Shown: one piece after another, positions 54,827 through 63,716 of the stretch
How the letters are laid out: each line of letters opens with the position of its first letter
Numbering within the stretch: the first letter of the stretch is position 1
Assembly: GCF_000310205.1 (NCBI RefSeq)
Contig: NZ_AMXE01000007.1
Span: 1-64,000 of the forward strand
Reading direction: 5' to 3'
Source: Thauera linaloolentis 47Lol = DSM 12138
GTDB taxonomy: Bacteria > Pseudomonadota > Gammaproteobacteria > Burkholderiales > Rhodocyclaceae
DNA: 64,000 bases
Made by a program: the position numbers and the translations under genes
Notes under the pieces: model-generated
Seen by the model: the letters and a program-made list of their open reading frames with translations, nothing else
Told to the model about the DNA's origin: nothing
The model's database searches: none

Positions 54827-57253
54827 ATGAAGCCGCACAAATGCCGGGAGCCCCGGTCCTTCCTCACCCGCCGCACGCTCGCCCGGCTGATCGCCGGCGC
54901 CGTGCTGGCCGGCGCCCAGGCCGCCCACGCGCAAAACCTGAATCTCGACCTGCCGGCACAATCGCTGGAAGGCGCACTTGCCAGCGTTGCCCGCCAGAGT
55001 GGCCTGCAACTGGCACTGGACCCCGCGCTCGCCGCCGGCCGCAACGTGCCGGCGCTCAACGGCCAATACACCACCGCGCAGGCCCTCGACCGCCTTCTCG
55101 CCGGCACTGGCCTGCAGGCCGTGCGGCGAGGGGAGACGCTGGTGATCCAGCCGGCGCCGAGAGGCCGGGATGTGCAGCTGGCGCCCGTCACGGTCACCGC
55201 GGGTACCGGCTACAGCGGCACCACCGAGGGCACCGGCAGCTACACCCAGAAAGGCCCCAGTCGCGCGGCGACCAGGCTGGCGCTGACGCCGAAGGAAACG
55301 CCGCAGTCCGTCAGTGTCGTCACGCGCCAGCGGCTGGATGATCAGCGGCTGGAAAAAATAGTCGATGTGCTGGAGGCAACCGTTGGTGTTTCGACTTTCC
55401 GGCAAAGTGTCGGGGCCGACCTGGACCAGCCCTATTCCCGAGGATTTTCCATTTCCAATTACCTCGTTGATGGTGTGTCCCGCTCAGGATCGACGAGAAG
55501 CACGCAAATGAATACGGCCGCATTTGACCGTGTCGAGATACTGCGCGGTGCCACCGGCCTGACCAGTGGCATGGGTTACCCCGGCGCATCCGTCAACATG
55601 GTTCGCAAGCGGCCGACCCGTGAGGCACAGACCAGCCTCAGCCTGGAGGCGGGCAGTTGGGATCGCCATGGCGTGGGCCTGGATATGGCTGGCCCACTGA
55701 CCGATAGCGGTCATGTTCGAGGCCGCCTGGTGGTCGATTACAAGGATCAGAAAAGCTGGTTGGATCGTTATGAAACCCAGCGCAGCCTGATTTATGGCAT
55801 CACCGAGATAGACCTGAGCAATGATACGTTGCTGACTCTGGGATTCAGCCATCAGAAAAACGACAATGATTCTCCCTTGAGGTCAGGTGTCACCCTGTAC
55901 TACAGCGATGGCAGCAAGATTGGCTTGCCACGTTCCTATAACAATGCGCCAGACTGGTCTTACTCCGACATCGAGGAGTCGTATGCATTTGCCTCCCTTC
56001 GCCACAGCTTTTCCAATGGCTGGAAAGCCAATCTCGAATTCAATTATCTGAAGGACCGCCATGATGAAATTTCATACTGGCGCACCGGGAGTGTCGATCG
56101 TGCAACCGGGCTGGGGCAGACCATGGCCCCGGCACGCTGGTACGGCGATGGTCGGCAATACGACGTCGATGCATCTCTGAGTGGTGATTTTTCCCTGTTT
56201 GGCCGCAGCCATGAATTCGTTGCCGGGCTCTCTCTTTCTCAGCGAAAAAATCGCAGCGACAACTATGGTGGTTACGGGGGGTGGCTCTGGCCCTGGAACA
56301 GCAGTTACGACGGGACGATCAACAGCCCCATATGGGAGTGGGATGGAAGCCAGGCCAACTATCCGGAATTCACCAAGGTTAGCGATGGCAGGGGAAAGAC
56401 AACGGAATATACCGCCTACTTCTCGTCGCGTTTCAACTTGACCGACCAGGCCAATCTGATCGTCGGCGCCAGGGTGATGGACTGGGAAGACGTGAGCGAA
56501 ACGATTCCCTTGTCGGGCGCCAGGAGCAAAACCGTCAAAAAAGAGACGGGTGTCGTGGTGCCCTATGCCGGTGTTACCTATGACCTGAACGATACCTGGA
56601 CACTTTACGGCAGCTACACACAGATATTCCAACCACAGAGTGCATCGGTAGTCGATATCAATAGAAAACCGCTGGACCCGGAAGAAGGCTCTGCGTATGA
56701 AGTCGGCGTCAAGGCCGGTTTCTTCGATCAGAAGCTGAACGCCAACTTGGCCTTGTTCAAGGTGGAACAGGAGAAGGTGGCGGAATTCGATGCCACGATC
56801 AATGCTTACAAGTTGCTGGAAGGCATCAATACCCAAGGCGCGGAAGTGGAACTGAGCGGCGAATTGGCCGATGGCTGGAACGTCTCCGCCGGTTACGCCT
56901 ACAGCGTGAGCGAGGACAAGGAAGGCAAGCGTGTGATGGAACGCATTCCGCGCCATACGGTAAAAGCCTTCACGACCTACCGTCTGCCGGGTGAGCTCAA
57001 TCGCTGGACCCTCGGCGGCGGTGCCATCTGGCAAAGCAGGTATGGTTGGGAAGGCGCCAAGGACAATGGATGGGACGATCAGAAAAGCTACGTTCTGGCA
57101 AATTTGATGGTGCGCTACGAGCTGTCCGGTTCGACGGAGATCACTGCCAATCTCAATAACGTCTTTGACAAGAAATACTATACGGCGCTTGCCGATATCG
57201 GCGTGTACGGCCCCCCGCGGAACTTCATGCTTTCCCTGAAGCACAAGTTCTGA
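54827..57253 (+). CDS. TonB-dependent siderophore receptor with STN signalling domain
   Basis: The 808-aa outer-membrane receptor has a twin-Arg-containing signal sequence (about 1-36), an STN domain (about 37-95, LDLPAQSLEGALASVARQSG), a TonB box-like APVTVTAG, a plug domain (KETPQSVSVVTRQRLDDQ) and a 22-strand barrel ending in Phe (LSLKHKF). The STN domain marks it as a transducer that signals to FecR-type proteins, matching the upstream fusion gene. The siderophore is unknown; the pattern is of the FpvA/FhuE group. From about 55,340 the codon use becomes more AT-rich than the N-terminal part. Confidence 0.92.
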   Translation: MKPHKCREPRSFLTRRTLARLIAGAVLAGAQAAHAQNLNLDLPAQSLEGALASVARQSGLQLALDPALAAGRNVPALNGQYTTAQALDRLLAGTGLQAVRRGETLVIQPAPRGRDVQLAPVTVTAGTGYSGTTEGTGSYTQKGPSRAATRLALTPKETPQSVSVVTRQRLDDQRLEKIVDVLEATVGVSTFRQSVGADLDQPYSRGFSISNYLVDGVSRSGSTRSTQMNTAAFDRVEILRGATGLTSGMGYPGASVNMVRKRPTREAQTSLSLEAGSWDRHGVGLDMAGPLTDSGHVRGRLVVDYKDQKSWLDRYETQRSLIYGITEIDLSNDTLLTLGFSHQKNDNDSPLRSGVTLYYSDGSKIGLPRSYNNAPDWSYSDIEESYAFASLRHSFSNGWKANLEFNYLKDRHDEISYWRTGSVDRATGLGQTMAPARWYGDGRQYDVDASLSGDFSLFGRSHEFVAGLSLSQRKNRSDNYGGYGGWLWPWNSSYDGTINSPIWEWDGSQANYPEFTKVSDGRGKTTEYTAYFSSRFNLTDQANLIVGARVMDWEDVSETIPLSGARSKTVKKETGVVVPYAGVTYDLNDTWTLYGSYTQIFQPQSASVVDINRKPLDPEEGSAYEVGVKAGFFDQKLNANLALFKVEQEKVAEFDATINAYKLLEGINTQGAEVELSGELADGWNVSAGYAYSVSEDKEGKRVMERIPRHTVKAFTTYRLPGELNRWTLGGGAIWQSRYGWEGAKDNGWDDQKSYVLANLMVRYELSGSTEITANLNNVFDKKYYTALADIGVYGPPRNFMLSLKHKF

Positions 57254-57607
57254 GCTTCAAGTCCAATGCGGCGCGGGTGCCGCTTTTCATCCATCTTGCT
57301 TTCTGGCTATTCGTGCTGCCTTGCAGCATTCCCCTGCAAGGCTGTGCCCAACAGCCTGGCCGTGAGCACGGAGAAGGCCAGCCCAGCTGGCGCGAGGGTG
57401 GCAAGAACAGCGTGGTGAGGATTGGGCTGGCAGCCGGTAGGGGGACGCTGCGCCATTCTTCTGGAGGTCATTGTCTGAAGAGCAATAGATCGTAAGAAAC
57501 GTGCCGTTCTTGCCGTCTCGAACGACATGTGCAGCGGGAACCGCCGGGCGTCACGATACAGACCCGACGGTTTGTTGTCTTCCGTTGCGCAGCCGTCAGT
57601 TCCCGAT

Positions 57608-57780
57608 CACCCCTTCCAGTCTCCGCCGTCAGCACCGCGTCGATCCAGCCTTCCAGTATCGACCCGCGCCACCCAGTTTTCATGGACGAAGCCGCGCAGC
57701 AGCGCCTCGACCATCGGCGGGTGGGAGAAGAGCTGCTTGTACAGGCCGTCGTAGGGCGTGGCGGAGGGGACGGTGGACAT
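57608..57780 (-). pseudogene. Decayed N-terminus of an Rpn/YhgA-like nuclease
   Basis: From ATG at 57780 the minus strand gives MSTVPSATPYDGLYKQLFSH, then a one-base deletion; the next frame continues PMVEALLRGFVHENWVARVD and soon stops. The YDGLYKQLFSH-PMVEALLRGFV pattern is the well-known start of Rpn-family (PD-(D/E)XK, transposase-related) proteins. The remainder of 57254-57973 shows no gene I can support. Confidence 0.55.
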
Positions 57781-57927
57781 GGGGATGGGCGCATGACGGC
57801 GATGTCATTAGAGCGGATGGTTATGCCATTGGGAATGATGCACGCAAATACCGGTACCCGGCGCGAGCGCCCGGGCCCGGTCATGGGCTTCCTGCGGTCG
57901 CCCAAAGTTCGGCGACCTACAGTCCGG

Positions 57928-57956
57928 TTGACGAGGCAGGGTGCCGCTTCTACAAT
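57928..57956 (+). promoter_or_regulatory. Sigma-70 promoter of the tRNA-Val pair
   Basis: TTGACG (57928-57933) and TACAAT (57951-57956) are separated by exactly 17 bp and lie 18 bp before the first tRNA-Val. Confidence 0.8.
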
Positions 57957-57973
57957 GCGCCCTCTTTGCGGAA

Positions 57974-58048
57974 GGGCGGTTAGCTCAGCGGTAGAGCACT
58001 GCCTTCACACGGCAGGGGTCACTGGTTCGATCCCAGTACCGCCCACCA
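57974..58048 (+). tRNA. tRNA-Val (CAC)
   Basis: The 75-nt gene has acceptor stem GGGCGGT/ACCGCCC, anticodon CAC in loop TTCACAC, and encoded CCA. It is the first of two identical copies. Confidence 0.96.
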
Positions 58049-58100
58049 GGCACGCGTTGCCACCTTCCGCAAGACCGATCAAGCGAGTTTTCGCCGCATC

Positions 58101-58175
58101 GGGCGGTTAGCTCAGCGGTAGAGCACTGCCTTCACACGGCAGGGGTCACTGGTTCGATCCCAGTACCGCCCACCA
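58101..58175 (+). tRNA. tRNA-Val (CAC), second identical copy
   Basis: This is identical over all 75 nt to the copy at 57974, separated by a 52-bp unrelated spacer. The two are transcribed together from the upstream promoter and end at the following hairpin. Confidence 0.96.
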
Positions 58176-58181
58176 GAATCC

Positions 58182-58214
58182 AAGCCCCAGCAGGGTATCC
58201 CGCTGGGGCTTTTC
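58182..58214 (+). terminator. Terminator of the tRNA-Val operon
   Basis: A 10-bp stem (58182-58191 with 58202-58211) is followed by TTTT, directly after the second tRNA-Val. It is a good intrinsic terminator. Confidence 0.9.
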
Positions 58215-58309
58215 CGTTTTGAGGTTCTCCGGTACCGCATCGTCTGTGATGGCGCGGCGAGCGCGCCCATGCGTTAGGCCCGCCGCCGGGCGGGCCGAAA
58301 GACCGCCGG

Positions 58310-59218
58310 TCACGCCGGCGCGCTGCCGGCGTCCGCGCGCACTTCGTCGATGGTGCCGAGGAAGGCTTCGAGGATCGGCGACTGGTCGTCGCTGCGGTAG
58401 ATGCAGCTCAGATCGACCTGGGCATGGTGGGGCAGGCCGGTGAGGGGCTTGTAGATCACGCCGGGCAGGGCCAGCGAGGTGGTCGATTCCGGTACCAGGC
58501 AGACGCCGAAGCCGCCGGCCGCCAGTGCCACGCCGGTGATGGCGTCGCTCACTTCCTGCGAGACGATGGGCTCGAAGCCCGCTTCGTGGCACAGCGTCAT
58601 CACCTTGTCGATGAAGTTCGGGCGCGCGCCGGTGGGGAAGAGCACGAGCGGGTGATCGCGCAGTGCCGCGAAGGCCACCGATTCTTGCGCGGCCAGCGGG
58701 CTGGTGTGGCTCATCGCCAGCAGCAGCCTTTCGTTGGCCACCAGCCGGGTGGTGATGTCGGGCAGCGGCGCGAGCATGCGGTTGAAGCCGACCGTGATGC
58801 GGCGCTGGCGCAAAGCCTCGATCTGTTCGCCCTTGTTCATGGTGTGGAGGACGATCTTCACCTCCGGGTAGGAGCGGCGGAAGGCCAGCAGCAGCTTGGG
58901 GATCGCGTCGAGGATCGCAGTGCCGAAGATACCGACGTCCAGCCGCCCGAGCTTGCCTTGCCCCGCGCGCTGGGTGCGCTCGGTGGCCTGCTCGACGACG
59001 GCGCGGATGTTGCGCGCTTCGTCGAGGAAGAGCGCTCCGGCCTGGGTCAGCTCGACGCCGCGCGGCGTGCGGTTCAGCAGGCGGACGCCCAGTTCTTCTT
59101 CGAGCTGCTGGATCTGCCGGGTGAGCGGCGGTTGCGAGATGTGGAGCCGGGTGGCGGCGCGGCCGATGTTCTGTTCCTCGGCGACGGCGATGAAATATCT
59201 CAGGTGGCGCAGGTCCAT
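58310..59218 (-). CDS. LysR-family regulator, CatR/BenM-like
   Basis: The 302-aa protein begins MDLRHLRYFIAVAEEQNIGR, with the helix-turn-helix AATRLHISQPPLTRQIQQLEE, the signature of the CatR/BenM/CatM group. The C-terminal effector domain is intact to DEVRADAG. It is divergent from the DUF1302 cluster, and an ATAC-N7-GTAT site lies between them. Group members respond to aromatic catabolites such as muconate; the ligand here is unknown. An in-frame start at 59251 is less likely. Confidence 0.9.
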   Translation of the reverse strand: MDLRHLRYFIAVAEEQNIGRAATRLHISQPPLTRQIQQLEEELGVRLLNRTPRGVELTQAGALFLDEARNIRAVVEQATERTQRAGQGKLGRLDVGIFGTAILDAIPKLLLAFRRSYPEVKIVLHTMNKGEQIEALRQRRITVGFNRMLAPLPDITTRLVANERLLLAMSHTSPLAAQESVAFAALRDHPLVLFPTGARPNFIDKVMTLCHEAGFEPIVSQEVSDAITGVALAAGGFGVCLVPESTTSLALPGVIYKPLTGLPHHAQVDLSCIYRSDDQSPILEAFLGTIDEVRADAGSAPA

Positions 59219-59249
59219 GCGCTTTCTCCGGTATCGATCCGGGATGATC

Positions 59250-59264
59250 ATACTTTAAAGGTAT
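59250..59264. promoter_or_regulatory. BenM/CatR-type LysR binding site
   Basis: ATAC-TTTAAAG-GTAT fits exactly the ATAC-N7-GTAT site of BenM/CatM-like regulators. It lies 32 bp upstream of the lysR start and 22 bp ahead of the divergent promoter. Confidence 0.65.
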
Positions 59265-59285
59265 TAATGAGTCCATAAATCGGTA

Positions 59286-59313
59286 TTGGACGGCATTTCG
59301 CCTGCTCTATAAG
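59286..59313 (+). promoter_or_regulatory. Likely promoter of the DUF1302 cluster
   Basis: TTGGAC (59286-59291) and TATAAG (59308-59313) have a 16-bp spacer. They lie just downstream of the LysR site, the usual place for activation. The mRNA leader would be about 60 nt. Confidence 0.5.
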
Positions 59314-59378
59314 GTTCGTGCCATCCCGGTAGGTCGGATACGGATCCGGGATCCAGATAACGATAGGAGGAGGAAGGC

Positions 59379-61067
59379 ATGGACAAGAGGGCACTCCCGC
59401 ACGGCCGCAGCCGTTTTCGCATCAGATCCGTCTGTCGTGCCGTTGCCGGCGCGTTCGCGGGGCTTGCGGCCTCCGGCGCCGCGCTCGCGTTTCAGATCGA
59501 TACCGGCAATCCGGACATCAGGATGAGCTGGGACAACACCGTCAAGTACAGCGCGAGCTGGCGCGTGAGCGGCATCGATCGCGGCGTGGCGGACGACTCC
59601 ATCGGGCCGCAGGCGAACACCAATGATGGTGACCAGAATTTCGGCCGGGGGCTGGTCTCGAACCGGCTCGACCTGCTGTCCGAGCTCGATTTCCGCTACA
59701 TGCGCAAGTACGGCTTCCGCATCAGCGGGGCGGCCTGGTACGACCAGGTCTACAACGAGTCGAACGACAATCCGGGCGCCCTCGGCGGCGCGCTGCTGAA
59801 CCAGCGCTCGGCGCGCTACAACGAATTCACCCGCGCGACCAAGAAGCTGCACGGGCGCAAGGCGGAGTTCCTGGATGCCTTCGTCTATGGCAGCTTCGAG
59901 CCGGCTGGCATGAACCTCAACCTCAAGGCGGGGCGCTTCACCCAGCTTTACGGCGAGAGCCTGTTCTTCGGCTCGAACGGCATTGCGGGGGCGCAGACGC
60001 CGCTCGACCTGGCGCGCGCGCTGTCGGTGCCCAACTCGCAGTTCAAGGAGGTCGCGCGTCCGGTCGGGCAGGTGTCGGTGACGCTGCAGATCAATCCCGA
60101 CGTGACGCTCGGCGCCTATTACCAGGCCGAGTGGCGCAAGTCGCGCCTGCCGGCGGCGGGCAGCTATTTCAGCTTCGCCGACTTCGTCGATGCCGGCGGC
60201 GAGCGCCTCATCCTCGGGCCGGGGCAGGAGGTGTTCCGGGGCAAGGACATCGAGGCGAAGGACTCCGGCCAGGGTGGGGTGCAGATCCGCTTCAAGGCCG
60301 GGGATTCCGAGTATGGTCTCTATGCCGCCCAGTTCCACGACAAGATGCCGCAGTTCTACGTGCGGCCGGGCGTCAACGTCCAGCCCGGCAGCATCGGCGA
60401 CTACGTCATGGTCTATGCGGAAGACATCCGCACCGTGGGTGCCAGCTTCAGTACCCTGGTGGGCGAGACCAACGTCGCCGGCGAATTGTCCTTCCGCGAC
60501 AACATGCCCCTGGTGGGCAGCGGCATCACCATGGTCCTGCCGGGCGACACCACCGCCGATGGCGGCGACGACGCGGCCTTCCCCAAGGGCCGGACGATGC
60601 ACCTCAACCTGTCGGCCATCAGCGTGCTGGGCGGCAGCGCGCTGTGGGACGGCGCGACCTTCGTCGGCGAGTTCGCCTACAACCGGCGGCTGAAGGTCAC
60701 CGACAACGCGCACCAGCTTGACCGCCTCGCCACGCGCAGCGCGAGCGCGATCCAGTTCGTGTTCACGCCCGAGTATTTCCAGGTGGCGCCCGGGCTCGAC
60801 CTGCAGGTGCCGATCGGCCTCAGCTACGGCCTCAGCGGCCGCTCCTCGGTGAATGGCGTGCTGTTCCCGTCCGAAGGCGGCGGCAACGTCAGCATCGGCG
60901 TCAAGGCCGACTACCAGCGGACCTGGCAGGCGGGCCTGAACTACACGCGCTACTTCGGTTCGGGCGGCTCCGTGATCCGCTACGACACCGCGGTGCCCGA
61001 GCTTTCGTACGACAACTTCCACCGCGACCGGGATTTCGTCTCGCTGTCGATCCAGCGCACGTTCTGA
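59379..61067 (+). CDS. DUF1302 outer-membrane protein
   Basis: The 562-aa protein has a long basic signal peptide (about 1-38, ending SGAALA) and a DUF1302 body opening with FQIDTGNPDIRMSWDNTVKY and ending in QRTF, the C-terminal Phe of outer-membrane barrels. DUF1302 genes almost always travel with DUF1329, a Ycf48-like protein and an RND transporter, as here. The role is thought to be in export or uptake of hydrophobic compounds but is unproven. ATG follows an AGGAGGAGG-rich ribosome site. Confidence 0.88.
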   Translation: MDKRALPHGRSRFRIRSVCRAVAGAFAGLAASGAALAFQIDTGNPDIRMSWDNTVKYSASWRVSGIDRGVADDSIGPQANTNDGDQNFGRGLVSNRLDLLSELDFRYMRKYGFRISGAAWYDQVYNESNDNPGALGGALLNQRSARYNEFTRATKKLHGRKAEFLDAFVYGSFEPAGMNLNLKAGRFTQLYGESLFFGSNGIAGAQTPLDLARALSVPNSQFKEVARPVGQVSVTLQINPDVTLGAYYQAEWRKSRLPAAGSYFSFADFVDAGGERLILGPGQEVFRGKDIEAKDSGQGGVQIRFKAGDSEYGLYAAQFHDKMPQFYVRPGVNVQPGSIGDYVMVYAEDIRTVGASFSTLVGETNVAGELSFRDNMPLVGSGITMVLPGDTTADGGDDAAFPKGRTMHLNLSAISVLGGSALWDGATFVGEFAYNRRLKVTDNAHQLDRLATRSASAIQFVFTPEYFQVAPGLDLQVPIGLSYGLSGRSSVNGVLFPSEGGGNVSIGVKADYQRTWQAGLNYTRYFGSGGSVIRYDTAVPELSYDNFHRDRDFVSLSIQRTF

Positions 61068-61099
61068 TCCCCCGGACACGACAATTTCAGGAGACGACA

Positions 61100-62452
61100 A
61101 TGATGAAGCACAAGATTCTGCCGCTGGCCGCGATCGCCGCCACGCTGATGGCGCAGGCCGCCGGTGCGGCGGTCACGGCCGACGAGGCCGCCAGGCTGAA
61201 GAGCGCGCTGACCCCGCTGGGCGCCGAAAAGGCGGGCAACGCCGACGGCAGCATCCCGGCCTGGGACGGCGGCATCACCAAGCCGCTGCAAGGCCGCAAG
61301 GTGGGCGACATTCCGGGCGAGATCTTCTCCGGCGAGAAGTCTCTGCACCAGGTCACGGCCCAGAACATGGGGCAGTACGACGCCCTGCTGTCGGAAGGGA
61401 CGAAGGCGCTGCTGCAGAAGTACCCCGACAGCTTCCGGCTGGACGTCTACCCCACCCACCGCACAGCGGCGGCGCCGCAGCGCGTCTATGACAACACTGC
61501 GCTGAACGCGACGCGCTGCAGCACCAGGGATGGCGGCTACTCGCTTGAAGGCTGCATCGGCGGCATTCCCTTCCCGATCCCGAAGGAAGGCGTCGAAGTG
61601 ATGTGGAACTTCCTGCTGCGCGTCGAGGCGCCGTCGATCGAATACCGCTTCAAGAACATCGTCGGCAATGCCGACGGCTCGCACACCCTCGCCACGCGCA
61701 ACGAGATCGCCTTCCAGTACCCGCCGTACTACGAGGACGCGACCATCGAGAAATGGTCCGGCGAGTACGCGATGTTCCGCTTCAACACCCTGGAGCCGCC
61801 GTTCAAGGCGGGCGAGTCGCTGGTGATCCGCGACGGCATCGACCAGAAGAACGCGCGCCAGGCCTGGCAGTACCTCGTCGGCCAGCGCCGCGTGCGTCGG
61901 GCGCCGACGGTGTCCTACGACACGCCCGATTTCGTCGCTTCCGGGGCGAACTACTTCGACGAGGTGCAGGGCTTCTTCGGCCAGCTCGACCGCTTCGAGT
62001 GGAAGCTGGTGGGCAAGCAGGAGATGCTGATCCCGTACAACAACAACGGGCTGGTCGGCGCCAGGCTGGAAGAGGCGCTGTCCAAGCACCATCTGAACCC
62101 CGACCAGGTACGCTGGGAGCGCCATCGCGTGTGGGTGGTGGAGGCGAACGTCGCCGCCGGCAAGCGCCACGCGGTGCCCAAGCGCCGCTACTACCTCGAC
62201 GAAGACACCTGGCTGATCGCGCTGATCGACGGCTACGACGCCGAAGGCAAGCTGTGGCGCACGACCCAGGTCACGCCTTTCGTCGTGCCGAAGATCCCGG
62301 CCACGCTGATGAAGACCGCCACCGTCTTCAACCTGCAGGCGGGCACGATGAGCGTCATCCAGGCGCTCAATGACGAGGATTTCAAGGTCGTCGAGCGCAA
62401 GCCGGAGACCTACTTCACCGGCGACGCGGTGGCTGCCGACGCCGCACGCTGA
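61100..62452 (+). CDS. DUF1329 periplasmic/outer-membrane protein
   Basis: The 450-aa protein has a signal peptide (about 1-24, ILPLAAIAATLMAQAAGA). The mature N-terminus (ADEAARLKSALTPLGAEKAG, then NADGSIPAWDGGI) is typical of DUF1329, which resembles the LolA/LolB-like fold. It lies 32 bp after the DUF1302 gene. It probably carries or accepts a lipid-like substrate for the transporter encoded downstream. That function is inferred. Confidence 0.88.
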   Translation: MMKHKILPLAAIAATLMAQAAGAAVTADEAARLKSALTPLGAEKAGNADGSIPAWDGGITKPLQGRKVGDIPGEIFSGEKSLHQVTAQNMGQYDALLSEGTKALLQKYPDSFRLDVYPTHRTAAAPQRVYDNTALNATRCSTRDGGYSLEGCIGGIPFPIPKEGVEVMWNFLLRVEAPSIEYRFKNIVGNADGSHTLATRNEIAFQYPPYYEDATIEKWSGEYAMFRFNTLEPPFKAGESLVIRDGIDQKNARQAWQYLVGQRRVRRAPTVSYDTPDFVASGANYFDEVQGFFGQLDRFEWKLVGKQEMLIPYNNNGLVGARLEEALSKHHLNPDQVRWERHRVWVVEANVAAGKRHAVPKRRYYLDEDTWLIALIDGYDAEGKLWRTTQVTPFVVPKIPATLMKTATVFNLQAGTMSVIQALNDEDFKVVERKPETYFTGDAVAADAAR

Positions 62453-62600
62453 CCTGCACGGCGCGCGCTCGCCGGCCGCTGCCGCGGAATGCGCGCAGGG
62501 CCGGCCGGCGAGGCGCCGGCTTCTCCAGTTTCTCAGATTGCTCGCCGCCGCCGTCCGCCACCCGCGGACCGGGGCGCGGCGAGGACACGGGTTCCGAATC

Positions 62601-63716
62601 ATGTCCATCAGGCTTCCAGGCCGGCGCGGCATTGCGCGCGCGGCCGTCGTTCTACCTGCCGTCCTGGCTGCGGCAACGGTCCTGGCCACGCAAACGCAGG
62701 CCGTGCCCGACCTTCTCGAGGCGCCGGCCAGCGCCGACGTCCGCGCCCAGCAGTCGCCGCAGTTGAACGTGGCGACGGCGGGCAGCCGCTTCGTCGGTGT
62801 CGGCGTGCGTGGCCTCGTGCTGCTGTCGGACGATGCCGGGCGCACCTGGCGCCAGGCCGGGGCGGTGCCGGTCAGCGTCGCGCTCACCGACGTCCACTTC
62901 GTCACCTCCACCGACGGCTGGGCCGTCGGCCATGGCGGCGTGGTGCTGCAGACCACTGACGGGGGCGAGACCTGGCAGCTTCGGCTGGACGGCCGCCAAG
63001 CCGCGCGCATCGTCTTCGAGGACGCGCAGGCCCGCGCGCAGGCCGGGGACGACGCGGCCGCCCGCGCGCTGCGCGACGCCCAGCGCCTCGTCGAAGAGGG
63101 GCCGGACAAGCCTTTTCTCGGCGTCCACTTCCTGGACGGGCAGCGCGGCTTCGCCGTCGGCGCGTACGGACTCGCGCTGGCGACCGACGATGGCGGGCGC
63201 AACTGGCATGCCTTGATGGGACGCATCCCCAACCCGCGCGGCAAGCACCTGTACACGGTCCGCGCCAGCGGCGCCGACGTGCTGATCGCGGGCGAGCAGG
63301 GGGCGCTGTTCAGGTCGCTCGATGGCGGGCAGCACTTCAGCGCGATCGAAACCCCCTACCCGGGAACCTGGTTCGGCGCGCTGGCGCTCGATCGCGACAC
63401 GTTGCTGGCCTACGGCCTGCGCGGCAACGTCTGGCGCAGCGCGGACGGCGGCGCCAGCTGGCGGCAGATCGCGCTCGGGCAGGCGGTGACGCTGACCAGC
63501 GGCAGCGTGCTGGCGGACCGTTCCATCGTGCTCGCCGACGAAAGCGGGCGCCTGCTGCGCAGCGTCGATGGCGCACGCAGCTTCACGCCCGTGGCGGGCA
63601 GTTTCCCGACCGGCCTCACCGGCCTCGCCCAGGGCGGCGACGGGGCGCTCGTGCTGTCCGGCGCGCGCGGGCTGACCCGCGTCGAGCCGGCTCAACTTGT
63701 TGCGGAATCGAGATAA
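62601..63716 (+). CDS. Ycf48/BNR-repeat periplasmic protein
   Basis: The 371-aa protein has a signal peptide (about 1-34, ending TQTQA) and irregular BNR/Ycf48 repeats such as LLSDDAGRTWRQ, TSTDGWAVGHGGVVLQTTDG, FRSLDGGQHFSAIE and WRSADGGASWRQ. It is predicted to be a beta-propeller. It is the third gene of the DUF1302 cluster and overlaps the RND gene by 1 bp. Unlike the propeller at 27.7 kb, its repeats are old and diverged. A long upstream in-frame extension is rejected. Confidence 0.85.
   Translation: MSIRLPGRRGIARAAVVLPAVLAAATVLATQTQAVPDLLEAPASADVRAQQSPQLNVATAGSRFVGVGVRGLVLLSDDAGRTWRQAGAVPVSVALTDVHFVTSTDGWAVGHGGVVLQTTDGGETWQLRLDGRQAARIVFEDAQARAQAGDDAAARALRDAQRLVEEGPDKPFLGVHFLDGQRGFAVGAYGLALATDDGGRNWHALMGRIPNPRGKHLYTVRASGADVLIAGEQGALFRSLDGGQHFSAIETPYPGTWFGALALDRDTLLAYGLRGNVWRSADGGASWRQIALGQAVTLTSGSVLADRSIVLADESGRLLRSVDGARSFTPVAGSFPTGLTGLAQGGDGALVLSGARGLTRVEPAQLVAESR

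Noticed and set aside
57277-57495. GTG-started 72-codon plus-strand frame after the receptor gene
   Set aside because: It begins with a hydrophobic stretch and a Cys that might suggest a lipoprotein, but there is no ribosome site, the rest is low in constraint, and it ends without any recognisable domain.
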